In this document: positions 9,033-18,694 of the stretch, piece after piece
How the letters are laid out: every line of letters starts with the position of its first letter
How positions within the stretch are numbered: position 1 is the stretch's first letter
Origin: Acidobacteriota bacterium
GTDB taxonomy: Bacteria > Acidobacteriota > Blastocatellia > RBC074
Length of the DNA stretch: 64,000 bases
Direction of reading: 5' to 3'
Assembly: GCA_016196035.1 (NCBI GenBank)
Contig: JACPYM010000109.1
Coordinates: 1 to 64,000 of the forward strand
Program-made: the position numbers and the translations under genes
The notes under the pieces: generated by a model
What the model saw: the letters and a program-made list of their open reading frames with translations, nothing else
Databases searched by the model: none
What the model was told of the DNA's origin: nothing

Positions 9033-9875
9033 TTACGGTTGCCGCGCCAGCACGACTTCGCGCCGCCGCCGCGCAAAGTCGAAGAGCGCGGGTTGTTGCG
9101 TCTTGCCCTCCGCCAACTCGCGCGGGTCGAAGGTGCCGCGCAGGCATCCGTCTTTCATCTCAGCATACAACTGCGGCACGCGCTCGACGCCGTAGCCCAG
9201 CCATTCCGTCAGCAGGATTTCATGGTCGCGCGGCTTGTAATCGGCCTGCCAGGCCGTAAGCCCGTCCACCAGCAGCGCGCGCATCAGCAAACCCAAGCCG
9301 CCCTTTTCCAGCGCGACGTTGTCGGCTTGCGTCGCCGTCAGGATGCGCATGCCTTTGTCATACGACAACTGCCCCAGGCCGCGGCTGCCCATCGGCCCCG
9401 GTTTGAAATCGGTGCCCTCGATGGCCGCCGCCGAGTGGCAGGCGTCTACGATCAGCACCAACTCGCCCGCGTCTACGTCGCGCAGCCAGCGCGACAACTC
9501 ATCCGACGAGATGCAACGGCGGCGGAACTCCGGCGACTTGAGGTCAGCCGTACCACTGTCCGAGGCGACGAGATAAAAGATGCCGTCGCTGTCGGAGTAG
9601 CCGTGACTCGACGCCGAGATCAGCATCAAATCTTCGGGTCGCGCCGCGCGCAATTTGTCCGCGTTGGGAATCTGTTTGAGCAAGGCCGCGTCCAAGTCCC
9701 TGTCTGGCTGCCGCCCCGCCAGCACATCCAGCACGGCGCGCAGATGCGCTTTCGTAGCGGTGTTTTCGGTGACGCGCTTGCCCGGCGCGTACTTCCTCGA
9801 CGGTTGCATCGTGCGCACGTCCGCGAGGGTTACGATGTAAGTTGCCTGCGCAGCATATTGAGAGAAAAACGCCAT
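9033..9875 (-). pseudogene. Caspase-family (peptidase C14) fragment, 5'-truncated
   Basis: The frame encodes the second half of a metacaspase-like domain. The catalytic His sits in LISASSHGYSDSDG and the catalytic Cys in LVLIVDACHSAAA, followed by GPMGSRGLGQLSYDKGMRIL. The usual beginning (first strand, a conserved R, and often long WD40 repeats) is missing. The frame opens from a TTG at 9947 or an ATG at 9875, and neither has a good ribosome site. I read it as the 3' portion of a larger gene cut off when the adjacent plus-strand radical SAM gene arrived or by deletion. Expression of a short active form is possible but less likely. Confidence 0.65.
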
Positions 9876-9946
9876 TCCGATTGGCGTAACGAAAGCAACG
9901 CTGTATAGTCCGCCGCGTACCGAGTCAATTGCCAGGAGGCGGTTCA

Positions 9947-11359
9947 ATGCCCATCAATTCTTCAATCCCGATTATCTCTGCGGAGTTGTTTACCATCCCG
10001 CTGGAAGACAACCGATACGTTGTTTATGCGCCGTTGCGCCGTGCCGCTTTTGTCGCCAATGCCAGCGTGGTGAATCTGCTGGCCGATCTCAAGGCAGGCT
10101 GCTTCGATCAAGCCGCTGACCACGACGGCTCGCTGGTCGAATTTCTGCGACGGCTCGAAATCCTCGACGCGCCGCCGGAACAACGGCCCATCACCGAATT
10201 CAGCGGCGACCCGGAACCGACCTCCGTCACCTTGTTCCTGACCACGGCTTGCAATCTACGTTGCACCTATTGCTACGCTTCAGCAGGCGACACGCCGACG
10301 AAGCACATGCCGCTCGATGTCGCCAAACGCGGCATTGATTTCGTAGCGGCCAACGCAGTCAAAAAGGGGCTGCCGGAATTTGAGATTGCCTATCACGGCG
10401 GCGGCGAGCCGACAGTCAACTGGCGCGTGATGACGGAATCGCTCAAGTATGCGCGGGAGAAGGCCGCCGCGTTGAACCTGGAAGTGCGCGCCGCCTCCGC
10501 CTCGAACGGCGTGCTCAGCGACACGCAGATTGATTGGATCATCGCCAATCTGCACAGCGTCAACATCTCGTTTGACGGTCTGCCGTCGGCGCACGACAAA
10601 CATCGGTTGACCGTGCTGGGGCAAGGCTCCAGCCATTTGGTCATGCACACGATTCGCCGCTTCGACAAAGCGAAGTTCCCCTACGGTCTGCGGGTGACAG
10701 TCACGCGAGATCAGATTGCGCAACTGCCGGACTCCATCGAATTCATCTGCGCGAATTTCAACGTCGAGAGCATACAGGTCGAGCCTGCTTATCAATTGGG
10801 GCGCTGGACAACCGCGCCCTCGGCTGAGACCGATGAGTTCATCGCGGCCTACCGCGAAGCCCAAGCGCGCGCCCAAGCGCACGGACGCGCGATCAGCTAT
10901 TCCGCCGCGCGCCTGGGACTGCTGACCAATCACTTCTGCGGCATCACGCAAGACAGCTTCGCGCTCTCGCCGGACGGCAACGTGTCGTCTTGTTACGAAG
11001 TCTTTGCGGAAGACAACCCGTGGGCGAAGGTCTTCTTTTACGGCGTGCCGGAGCCGGAAGCGGGCAAGTACCGCTTCAATCTGCCTGTGCTGAACAACCT
11101 GCGCGGCCTGGCCGTCCAGCACCGCGAATTCTGTCAGGGCTGTTTCGCCAAGTGGTCGTGCGCGGGCGATTGTTATCACAAGGCCTTGACCATCAGCGGC
11201 ACTGAAGAGTTTCAAGGCTCAGACCGCTGCCACATCACGCGCGAGCTGACGAAGGATCAGATTCTGGAAAAGATTGCCGCGTCGGGCGGGCTGTTTTGGC
11301 ACGAAGGGCGCTTGGCCGATGAGAACGCGATTGCGAAAGGAAAGGAGTTGTTTGTATGA
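9947..11359 (+). CDS. Radical SAM / SPASM domain enzyme
   Basis: 470 residues from the ATG at 9947, placed by AGGAGG seven bases upstream. The N-terminal 90 residues (YVVYAPLRRAAFVANASVVN) look like the small leader-binding-type domain found on peptide maturases. The radical SAM cluster is TACNLRCTYCYA (Cys 102, 106, 109). GGGEPT is the SAM-binding glycine motif. A SPASM region follows: FCGITQDSFALSPDGNVSSC, FCQGCFAKWSCAGDC and DRCHIT, enough cysteines for auxiliary Fe-S clusters. Such enzymes modify peptides or proteins (thioether, C-C or other crosslinks). It overlaps the next gene by 4 nt (ATGA), so that protein is the prime substrate candidate. Confidence 0.9.
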   Translation: MPINSSIPIISAELFTIPLEDNRYVVYAPLRRAAFVANASVVNLLADLKAGCFDQAADHDGSLVEFLRRLEILDAPPEQRPITEFSGDPEPTSVTLFLTTACNLRCTYCYASAGDTPTKHMPLDVAKRGIDFVAANAVKKGLPEFEIAYHGGGEPTVNWRVMTESLKYAREKAAALNLEVRAASASNGVLSDTQIDWIIANLHSVNISFDGLPSAHDKHRLTVLGQGSSHLVMHTIRRFDKAKFPYGLRVTVTRDQIAQLPDSIEFICANFNVESIQVEPAYQLGRWTTAPSAETDEFIAAYREAQARAQAHGRAISYSAARLGLLTNHFCGITQDSFALSPDGNVSSCYEVFAEDNPWAKVFFYGVPEPEAGKYRFNLPVLNNLRGLAVQHREFCQGCFAKWSCAGDCYHKALTISGTEEFQGSDRCHITRELTKDQILEKIAASGGLFWHEGRLADENAIAKGKELFV

Positions 11360-13146
11360 AGATCGAAAGACCGCAATTTGAGTTGACACGAGTGTATGCG
11401 GATGGAACCAGAGAAGCGCCGGAGATTGTGCCAGTAACACAGATGCCTTGGGATACCAAGATGGAAAGGCGCGGATTTCTGGGCGTGGGGGTAGGAGTGG
11501 CATCAGTGCTGCTACTGGTTGACGGGAAGGCAACGGCACAAAGTGCGGGCGGTCAGCAACAATCCGGCTTAAACAACGACAAAAAAGTATTGCCAACGCG
11601 CGTGCCTTTCTTAACCCTAAGGGCACATGGTGAAGCCGTTCGCGCCTTAGTGATAAGTCCTGATCGAAAAGTTTTAGCCTCCAGTTCTCTGGATAGCATG
11701 ATCAAGATATGGGCAATACCGGAGGGCAAGCTACTTGCTACTCATGAAAGTAAAGACTTGTTGGATAGTAAGGCCTTGGCAATTAGCCCCGACGGAAAGA
11801 TTTTGGCCTCAAGTGGGATTGTAGCCACTAAATTATGGGCATTACCAGAAGGCAAGCTCTTGGCCGCTCTCAAAACTGATTGGCTGACGGAGGTACTGGC
11901 GTTTAGCCCCGATGGAAAGACATTGTTCACGTCAGGCAGCATAAAGGGAATCATTCAGTTCTGGCAGGTTCCCAGCAATAAACTTTTGAGCACGCTTAAG
12001 GTTAGCAATGAAGCGTCAGTCCACTCCTTAGCGATTACCCCAGATGGAAAGACACTGATTGTTGGCCTCCATGATGGAGCTATTCAGTTTTGGGCCTTAC
12101 CGGAACGTAAGCTCCTGGCAACCATTAAGGGGCACGAAAAGTATGTTTCAATGCTGGCAATTAACTCCGATGGAAAATCCTTTGTTTCGAGTTCTTGGAG
12201 CGACGACAGCATCAAATTATGGTCTCTGCCGGCAGGTAAACCCCTCGCAACTATTGCTGAAGAAAACAACCGAGTCACAGCACTAGCCATTAGTCCCGAT
12301 GGAAAGACGCTGGCTAGTGCTGACAAATTCCATAAGATCAAGTTATGGTCTTTGCCTGATGGTAAGTTGTTAGGCAATATTGCTGCTGGGCTCGGAAATG
12401 GAAGGGAGGTCAAGGCATTGGCAATCAGTTCTGATGGAAAGATGTTGGTATCGGGCGACAGTGATGGCGTAATCATTTTATGGGATCTGGAACAGCGATC
12501 TTTCCTCACATTCTTATTTGACCCCAAGTCAAATGCGAATGATGCGCTCATCTTCAACGTATACGACAGCATTACGAATCAACCCATTACTTATACTCTG
12601 CCTTGTGGCTCACCTATTCCCCCAGGAGCGGTTTGCACGTGTAACTGCGTTCCTGGAACTTTCAACTTGCCAACTTCCGGAGGTGGCGGAGGTGGCGGAG
12701 GTGGCGGAGGTGGCGGTGGCGGAGGTGGCGGAGGCACGATATGCACGTGCAACAAAGTCTGCACCTGCATTCCTGTGCCTTCTGACCGCGCCATCAAAGA
12801 AGCCTTCGAGACCACCGACCCGCTGCTGATTCTGCAACGCTTGTCCGAACTGCCCATCCAAACCTGGAACTACAAGTGGAATGACGCTGCCATCCGCCAC
12901 ATCGGGCCGATGGCGCAAGACTTCGCGGCGGCCTTTGCCGTCGGGGAAGACGACAAACACATCTGCCCGGTGGATGCGCAGGGCGTCGCCTTGGCGGCGA
13001 TTCAGGGGCTGTACCGGATCGTGCGCGAGAAAGACGCCCAAACCGCCAGCTTGCAGGCGCAGTTGCAACGCCAACAGGCGGAGAATCAGGAACTGAAAGC
13101 CCGACTCGAAGCACTGGAACGTTTGGTCAAGCCGCTGGTGAAATGA
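11356..13146 (+). CDS. Tat-exported WD40 propeller with Gly19 linker, Cys clusters and S74-type chaperone domain
   Basis: 596 residues. Order: a 36-residue leader-like extension; a twin-arginine signal (ERRGFLGVGVGVASVLLL, Arg 38-39); about seven WD40 blades (residues 90-390, repeated ISPDGK and KLW motifs); a Cys motif (PCGSPIPPGAVCTCNC); 19 consecutive glycines (442-460); a second Cys motif (TICTCNKVCTCIPV); a Peptidase_S74-like intramolecular chaperone (SDRAIK, Ser476/Lys481, then IRHIGPMAQDF and GVALAAIQGL); and a coiled coil. S74 domains trimerise and self-cleave in tail fibres. The gene is translationally coupled to the radical SAM enzyme, which suggests modification of the Cys/Gly region. 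The start could also be the ATG at 11461, just before the Tat motif. Confidence 0.85.
   Translation: MKIERPQFELTRVYADGTREAPEIVPVTQMPWDTKMERRGFLGVGVGVASVLLLVDGKATAQSAGGQQQSGLNNDKKVLPTRVPFLTLRAHGEAVRALVISPDRKVLASSSLDSMIKIWAIPEGKLLATHESKDLLDSKALAISPDGKILASSGIVATKLWALPEGKLLAALKTDWLTEVLAFSPDGKTLFTSGSIKGIIQFWQVPSNKLLSTLKVSNEASVHSLAITPDGKTLIVGLHDGAIQFWALPERKLLATIKGHEKYVSMLAINSDGKSFVSSSWSDDSIKLWSLPAGKPLATIAEENNRVTALAISPDGKTLASADKFHKIKLWSLPDGKLLGNIAAGLGNGREVKALAISSDGKMLVSGDSDGVIILWDLEQRSFLTFLFDPKSNANDALIFNVYDSITNQPITYTLPCGSPIPPGAVCTCNCVPGTFNLPTSGGGGGGGGGGGGGGGGGGGTICTCNKVCTCIPVPSDRAIKEAFETTDPLLILQRLSELPIQTWNYKWNDAAIRHIGPMAQDFAAAFAVGEDDKHICPVDAQGVALAAIQGLYRIVREKDAQTASLQAQLQRQQAENQELKARLEALERLVKPLVK
12679..12735 (+). 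repeat. In-frame GGCGGAGGT-type minisatellite
   Basis: A 9-bp GGA-GGT-GGC unit repeats in tandem, with one interruption, to encode 19 glycines. Repeat copy number could vary by slippage in multiples of three residues without breaking the frame, changing linker length between the two Cys clusters of the WD40 protein. Confidence 0.85.
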
Positions 13147-13198
13147 GGCGAACCGAGATTGAGCCGTCGAGCAAAGAACACGAAAGGATGCCGATAAA

Positions 13199-13450
13199 AT
13201 GACTACCACAATGGAAGCCGTCTTCGAACAAGGCGTATTGCGTCCGCTCAAGCCGCTGGACTGGGCTGAAGGAACGCGTGTCGAACTCACAGTGGTGACG
13301 GCGATGCCTGCGCGACAGCCTTACGAAATCCTGTCGGCCATCGCCGCGCTGCCGCTGGAAGTCACGCGCGAAGAACACGCCGGACGTGACCACGACGGCT
13401 TTCTATACGGAGGGCTTTATGGCGGGCAGGAGGGCGAGGAACAGCCATGA
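13199..13450 (+). CDS. DUF104 / AF2212-type antitoxin
   Basis: 83 residues. The opening MEAVFEQGVLRPLKPLDW followed by EGTRVELTVV is the standard DUF104 antitoxin beta-barrel. AAGGA lies upstream of the ATG. It overlaps the PIN toxin by 4 nt and should neutralise it and repress the pair. Confidence 0.88.
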   Translation: MTTTMEAVFEQGVLRPLKPLDWAEGTRVELTVVTAMPARQPYEILSAIAALPLEVTREEHAGRDHDGFLYGGLYGGQEGEEQP

Positions 13451-13842
13451 TCTTCGTGGACACCGGCGCTTGGTTTGCGATGTCCGTGCCGTCAGATCAA
13501 GACCACGCCGCCATCGCTCAATGTTTCAGCCAGACTGCGGAACCGCTATTCACCACCGACTATGTAGTGGACGAGACGTTGACGCTCTTGCGCGCACGCG
13601 GCTACGGTCAGCGGGCTTTGGCCTTGGGCGCGGAGTTCTTCAGCGGTTCTATTGCCGAGCTTCATTACCTTGACGAAGACGAGATACGAGCGGCTTGGGA
13701 AGTCTTTCGCCGCTACGCCGATAAACAATGGAGCTTCACCGATTGCGCCAGCAAGGTGGTGATGGAACGGCTGCGCATCACCCAGGCCATCTCACTCGAT
13801 CATCACTTTCGTCAGTTTGGCAATCTTTACGTTTTGCCGTAG
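13447..13842 (+). CDS. vapC: PIN-domain ribonuclease toxin (VapC family)
   Basis: 131 residues. Acidic residues of the PIN active site are visible: MIFVDTGAWFA (Asp5), DYVVDETLTLL (Asp/Glu), WSFTDCAS and ISLDHHF. VapC toxins cleave tRNA or rRNA. Coupled to the DUF104 antitoxin by ATGA overlap. Length and motifs appear complete. Confidence 0.9.
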   Translation: MIFVDTGAWFAMSVPSDQDHAAIAQCFSQTAEPLFTTDYVVDETLTLLRARGYGQRALALGAEFFSGSIAELHYLDEDEIRAAWEVFRRYADKQWSFTDCASKVVMERLRITQAISLDHHFRQFGNLYVLP

Positions 13843-13918
13843 CTGAGTCCTCTTGTTTCAGCAGTGCCGCCAGCACAATCGCCGCTCGTGATGCGGCGCA
13901 CCGTGATGTTGGCCGGTT

Positions 13919-14860
13919 TCAGATCGCGCCAGCAACAGTGTGGATGACGCCCAGCGCGTAAACATCGCTGGCGGGCGTCACGTCACGTCCGGTCAATTGC
14001 TCCGGCGACATGTAATGCAGCATACCAGCGATCTGGCCGGCGATCTGGCCTAAGACGGTGCTTTGGCCGTGGACGCGCACGATGCCGAAGTCTATGACTT
14101 TGACCAGCCATTCGTCGTGTGTGGCATCGGGCGCGGCGTCGGTTTGAATCATCAGGTTTTCCGGCTTCAGGTCGCGGTGAATCAGCTTTCGGTCGTGAAT
14201 GGCGGTCACGGCGCGTCCGGTTTGCCGTATGACCTCAGCCGTTTCGGCGAATTCCATCTGGTGGTTGTCGCGTTCTTTGAGCAAGCGCCGCAAGTTCGCG
14301 CCCGCGATGAATTCGACGACGAGGTAATCTTCGCCCGTCGCCAGCTTGCCTTTGTCCAGCACGCTCGCCACGTTGGGATGATTCACCTTCGCCTGGGCAG
14401 CGGCTTCGTCACGAAACTTTTTGACGAGCCAGGCCTGTTGGGGATGCTCTTGCGAAGCCTTTTTCAGCACTTTGACGACGACCTGCTTGCCCAGCGTCGT
14501 GTCTTCGGCAAGGTAAACTTCGCCGATGCCGCCCGCGTCGAGCGCATCCACAATGCGGTAGCGCTTGCCGATCAAGTCGCCTGCGTTCAACAAAGCCATA
14601 TCAATCCTCCCGGTTGGTTCATCTTCAGCCAGCGCCTGCAGCGCCAGCGTGAGGGCGTGATCCAATAACGTATCTGCTGCGTTGCGATTGTCATGCGCGA
14701 GCAGCGAAGCCACTTCGCGTTGCAAGGCAGCGTCGCCCGCACACTCGTGCGCAAGGAAGCCAGCGCGTTCGGCGGCGGGCAGGGCGAGCGCGGCTGCGTA
14801 AAGTTCTTCTACCTTGCGCCAACGCGCGTCGGCGAGCGGCGGTGAATCAGCTTGCGGCAT
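13919..14860 (-). CDS. Ser/Thr protein kinase, C-lobe truncated
   Basis: About 313 residues from the ATG at 14860 (GGGAGGGA upstream). After an N-terminal helical region (AALALPAAERAGFLAHECAG, common in Acidobacteriota kinases), the Hanks kinase domain begins near residue 98. It has DAGGIGEVYLAED (P-loop), VVVKVL (Lys), HRDLKPENL (catalytic loop), VIDFGIV (DFG), MLHYMSPEQL and DVYALGV. It then stops after a few residues, missing subdomains X-XI and any C-terminal sensor. Just past the stop another frame encodes RDLKPANITVRR, part of a different kinase catalytic loop, so a deletion or recombination between kinase sequences is likely. Divergent from the ECF sigma gene. Confidence 0.75.
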   Translation of the reverse strand: MPQADSPPLADARWRKVEELYAAALALPAAERAGFLAHECAGDAALQREVASLLAHDNRNAADTLLDHALTLALQALAEDEPTGRIDMALLNAGDLIGKRYRIVDALDAGGIGEVYLAEDTTLGKQVVVKVLKKASQEHPQQAWLVKKFRDEAAAQAKVNHPNVASVLDKGKLATGEDYLVVEFIAGANLRRLLKERDNHQMEFAETAEVIRQTGRAVTAIHDRKLIHRDLKPENLMIQTDAAPDATHDEWLVKVIDFGIVRVHGQSTVLGQIAGQIAGMLHYMSPEQLTGRDVTPASDVYALGVIHTVAGAI

Positions 14861-14970
14861 CACGAATTTTCCCTCCCGCTTCCTCAACGCGACGAAAGCC
14901 GCCTGAGTCCGTCAAAAAAAGTTTTGGGGTAAGATGTTTCCTCTTTCCGGGCAACTACGAGGAATCGGCT

Positions 14971-15555
14971 ATGGAACCAGCGGGCGACATTACACAACTG
15001 TTACAGGCTTGGGCACAAGGCGACGAGGCGGCGTTTGAACGCTTGAAGCCATTGGTCGAGCGCGAATTGCGGCTGCGGGCGAAAAGCTACAAGCGCCGCG
15101 AGTTCGCCGATGTGCGGCAGCAAACGACGGCGATCATCAACGATGTCTTCGTCAGGCTCGAAGCCCAGCGCCGCGTGCAATGGCAAAACCGTGCGCACTT
15201 TTACGCGATTGCCGCGACGTGTATGCGGCGCATTTTGTTGGATTACGTCAAGGCGCAAAACCGCCGGAAGCGCGGCGATGGCGCAGAACACGTTGCGCTT
15301 TCAGAAGCCGACGCGCTGGCGGACGAAATGTCGTTTGACCTGTTGGCGCTGGATTTGGCGTTGCAAAAGCTGGCGCGGCAAGACGCACGCAAAAGCCGGA
15401 TGATCGAGATGCAGGCGTTCGGCGGCTGTACGGTCGAAGAGATTGCTGATTACTTTTGGGTTTCCAAGTCTACGATAGAGCGGGAACTGCGGCTGGCGAT
15501 GGCTTGGTTGCGGCGTGAACTGGTTGGACAAGTGATGGACGTGCAGCAAGATTGA
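14971..15555 (+). CDS. ECF-type RNA polymerase sigma factor
   Basis: 194 residues from the ATG at 14971 (GAGGAA upstream). It resembles the ECF group found with kinases in Acidobacteriota and Planctomycetota. Region 2 has DVFVRLEAQ and WQNRAHFYAIAATCMRRILLD. Region 4 has VEEIADYFWVSKSTIERELR (helix-turn-helix) and ends AMAWLRRE. No anti-sigma gene is beside it; the divergent kinase, 110 bp away, is the probable regulator, as is common for this group. With the kinase truncated, control may be altered. Confidence 0.88.
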   Translation: MEPAGDITQLLQAWAQGDEAAFERLKPLVERELRLRAKSYKRREFADVRQQTTAIINDVFVRLEAQRRVQWQNRAHFYAIAATCMRRILLDYVKAQNRRKRGDGAEHVALSEADALADEMSFDLLALDLALQKLARQDARKSRMIEMQAFGGCTVEEIADYFWVSKSTIERELRLAMAWLRRELVGQVMDVQQD

Positions 15556-15580
15556 ATTGGCCCGGTTCGCCTCGGCGAGC

Positions 15581-16846
15581 CTACTCGTACCGCAACGCTT
15601 CAATCGGATCCAACCGCGCCGCCTTCCATGCGGGCCACAACCCAAAACCAACGCCCAGCGCCACCGATACGCCGAAGCCGACCAGCGGCGCCCACAGCGG
15701 CACGTAGGTCGGCATATACAGCTTGACCAACTCTGCCACGCCCCAGCCGAACAGGATGCCGAGCAAGCCGCCCAGGCCCGTGAGCGTAGCCGCTTCGATC
15801 AGGAATTGCTGGACGATGTCGCGGCGCTTGGCACCGATGGCTTTGCGCACGCCGATCTCTTTGGTGCGTTCGGTGACGCTGACCAGCATGATGTTCATCA
15901 CGCCGATGCCGCCGATGAGCAGGCCGACCGACGAAATCGCCACCATCAGCAAAAAGACGCCGCCCGTGATCGCGCCGAACTGTTCGATGATGCCTTTGGA
16001 GGTTTGCACGCCGAAGTTGTCAGGCTGGCTGTATGCCACCTTGCGCTGTTTGCGCAGCGTCTGGCGGACTTGATCTACGGCCTCGTCAAGCTGGCCCGGC
16101 TTGGCCATGGCAATGACGAAGTTTTCCTTCACGTTCGGATACATCTTGCGGACGGTCTCGTAAGGAATGTAAACCGCCTTGTTCTCATTGCCGGGGTCTT
16201 CTGCCGGCGTCATGAACAAGTCACGCTTTTTCAGCACACCGATCACGTGAAAGACGCGCCCGTTGATCGTCACTTCGCGGTCAAGCGCGTTCACATTCGG
16301 GAACAAGGTATTGGCGACGTCACGCCCGATCACGCACACATCGGCGCGCGCCATGTTTTCGCCATCGGTGAAAAAACGCCCCTCGGTGACCTCGGTCGTA
16401 CCCATGCGGAAGAAGGCCGGGAAGGTGCCTTGCAAGGTCGAGTTGACCATCTCGATGTCCTGATGGCGAATCTTGACGCGCTCGGCCATCGGCCCTTGCA
16501 ACCAATCCACCGGCGTCATCATGGCCGAGGCCGCTTCAACCGCCGGACATTCCTCGGCAATGGCCACGGCGTCTTCGTAACTGATCGGCTTGCGCGTGCG
16601 CTCCTCCGCCGTCGGGTTGAAGTTGAAGCCGGGATCGAATTTGAAGATGTAGATCGAATTGGTGCCGTAACTTTCAATCTCTTTGGCCACCCGTGTATTG
16701 ATGCCGGAAACAAAGGCTGCAATCACGATCACCGTCATCGTGCCAACGACGACGCCGAGGATGGTGAGGAACGAGCGCAGCTTGTTCGCCACCAACGTGT
16801 CGAGGGCCATCGCCACGTTTTCGAGAAAATCAACGCGTATCATCAT
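15581..16846 (-). CDS. MacB/FtsX-type ABC transporter permease
   Basis: About 421 residues from the ATG at 16846 (AAAGGGGA upstream), which overlaps the preceding stop by 4 nt. It has an N-terminal transmembrane helix (NKLRSFLTILGVVVGTMTVI), a MacB-type periplasmic core, then FtsX helices: GGVFLLMVAISSVGLLIGGI, the cytoplasmic SVTERTKEIGVRKAIGAKRR loop and two more C-terminal helices ending RLDPIEALRYE. These permeases act as mechanotransmission exporters of lipoproteins, peptides or drugs. No ATPase gene is present nearby. Confidence 0.9.
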   Translation of the reverse strand: MMIRVDFLENVAMALDTLVANKLRSFLTILGVVVGTMTVIVIAAFVSGINTRVAKEIESYGTNSIYIFKFDPGFNFNPTAEERTRKPISYEDAVAIAEECPAVEAASAMMTPVDWLQGPMAERVKIRHQDIEMVNSTLQGTFPAFFRMGTTEVTEGRFFTDGENMARADVCVIGRDVANTLFPNVNALDREVTINGRVFHVIGVLKKRDLFMTPAEDPGNENKAVYIPYETVRKMYPNVKENFVIAMAKPGQLDEAVDQVRQTLRKQRKVAYSQPDNFGVQTSKGIIEQFGAITGGVFLLMVAISSVGLLIGGIGVMNIMLVSVTERTKEIGVRKAIGAKRRDIVQQFLIEAATLTGLGGLLGILFGWGVAELVKLYMPTYVPLWAPLVGFGVSVALGVGFGLWPAWKAARLDPIEALRYE

Positions 16847-17277
16847 TCCCCTTTCTGCTTGCTGGCGCTCTTCCGCTTCGGCTTTGCTTGTTTGAGTTCG
16901 CGGCCAATCCGTGGATCGCGTTGCAAGATCAATGCGCAAGCATGCAAGGCTTGCGCTTCAAACTCCGGCGCATTCGCGGGCAACCTCAGCCACGGCGACT
17001 TGTTCAATTCTTCCAGCGGCTTCGCGCGTGCGATGGAAAATTCCGCTGCCAAACTCGCATACGCTTCGCGTGTCGTCGCCAGCCAGACGCCTTGTTGATC
17101 GGCCACCTTCTGCGGATCGAGCAGACCCTCACGATCACACAGAAACAGCATGATCTTTTCGCCGACATAAACCGCGTGGCAGCCGAACATCGGCTTGACG
17201 AGCGGCGTGAGTGGTTCCAGTTCATCCAACACAAACCGAAACGGAATCGGCTTTTTGATTGCGCGTTGCTTTGCCAT
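16843..17277 (-). CDS. TfoX N-terminal-like small protein
   Basis: 144 residues. LTPLVKPMFGCHAVYVGEK resembles the TfoX/Sxy N-terminal domain (PMFGG.G.Y.). The middle (LATTREAYASLAAEFSIARA) and the basic C-terminal tail (KQAKPKRKSASKQKGE) are not diagnostic. It is sandwiched between two permease genes with 1-nt spacing upstream and a 4-nt overlap downstream, so co-expression is assured though a functional link is unclear. Confidence 0.6.
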   Translation of the reverse strand: MAKQRAIKKPIPFRFVLDELEPLTPLVKPMFGCHAVYVGEKIMLFLCDREGLLDPQKVADQQGVWLATTREAYASLAAEFSIARAKPLEELNKSPWLRLPANAPEFEAQALHACALILQRDPRIGRELKQAKPKRKSASKQKGE

Positions 17278-17278
17278 A

Positions 17279-18508
<1,230 letters not shown>

Positions 18509-18594
18509 TCGTGTTTCTCTTACTTGCTATCCAAGCGCGCGAGTTTAGCTACGAATGCGCGAGAGTGAAAGTTCGGCGACTCTACTCTGGCTTA

Positions 18595-18679
18595 GCCACA
18601 GAGTCACAGAGAAAACTTTGGGATGGCCGTGTTACATCGTCTTGCGGATTCTCACTCTGTGGCTCCGTGCCTCTGTGGC
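18595..18679. repeat. Intergenic inverted repeat, CACAGAG class
   Basis: GCCACAGAG at 18595-18603 is mirrored by CTCTGTGGC at 18671-18679. Spaced CACAGAG copies follow inside each arm. It lies between a cyclophilin gene end and a permease start. I recall similar CACAGAG and ACGAAG repeats in unrelated environmental bacteria, but cannot verify that here. Confidence 0.75.
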
Positions 18680-18694
18680 AAATGCCAGCTTGTC

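Noticed and set aside
15557-17098. 513-codon open frame on the plus strand
   Set aside because: It lies antisense to the permease and TfoX-like genes, has His/Arg-rich composition without motifs, and has no ribosome site. It is a high-GC shadow.
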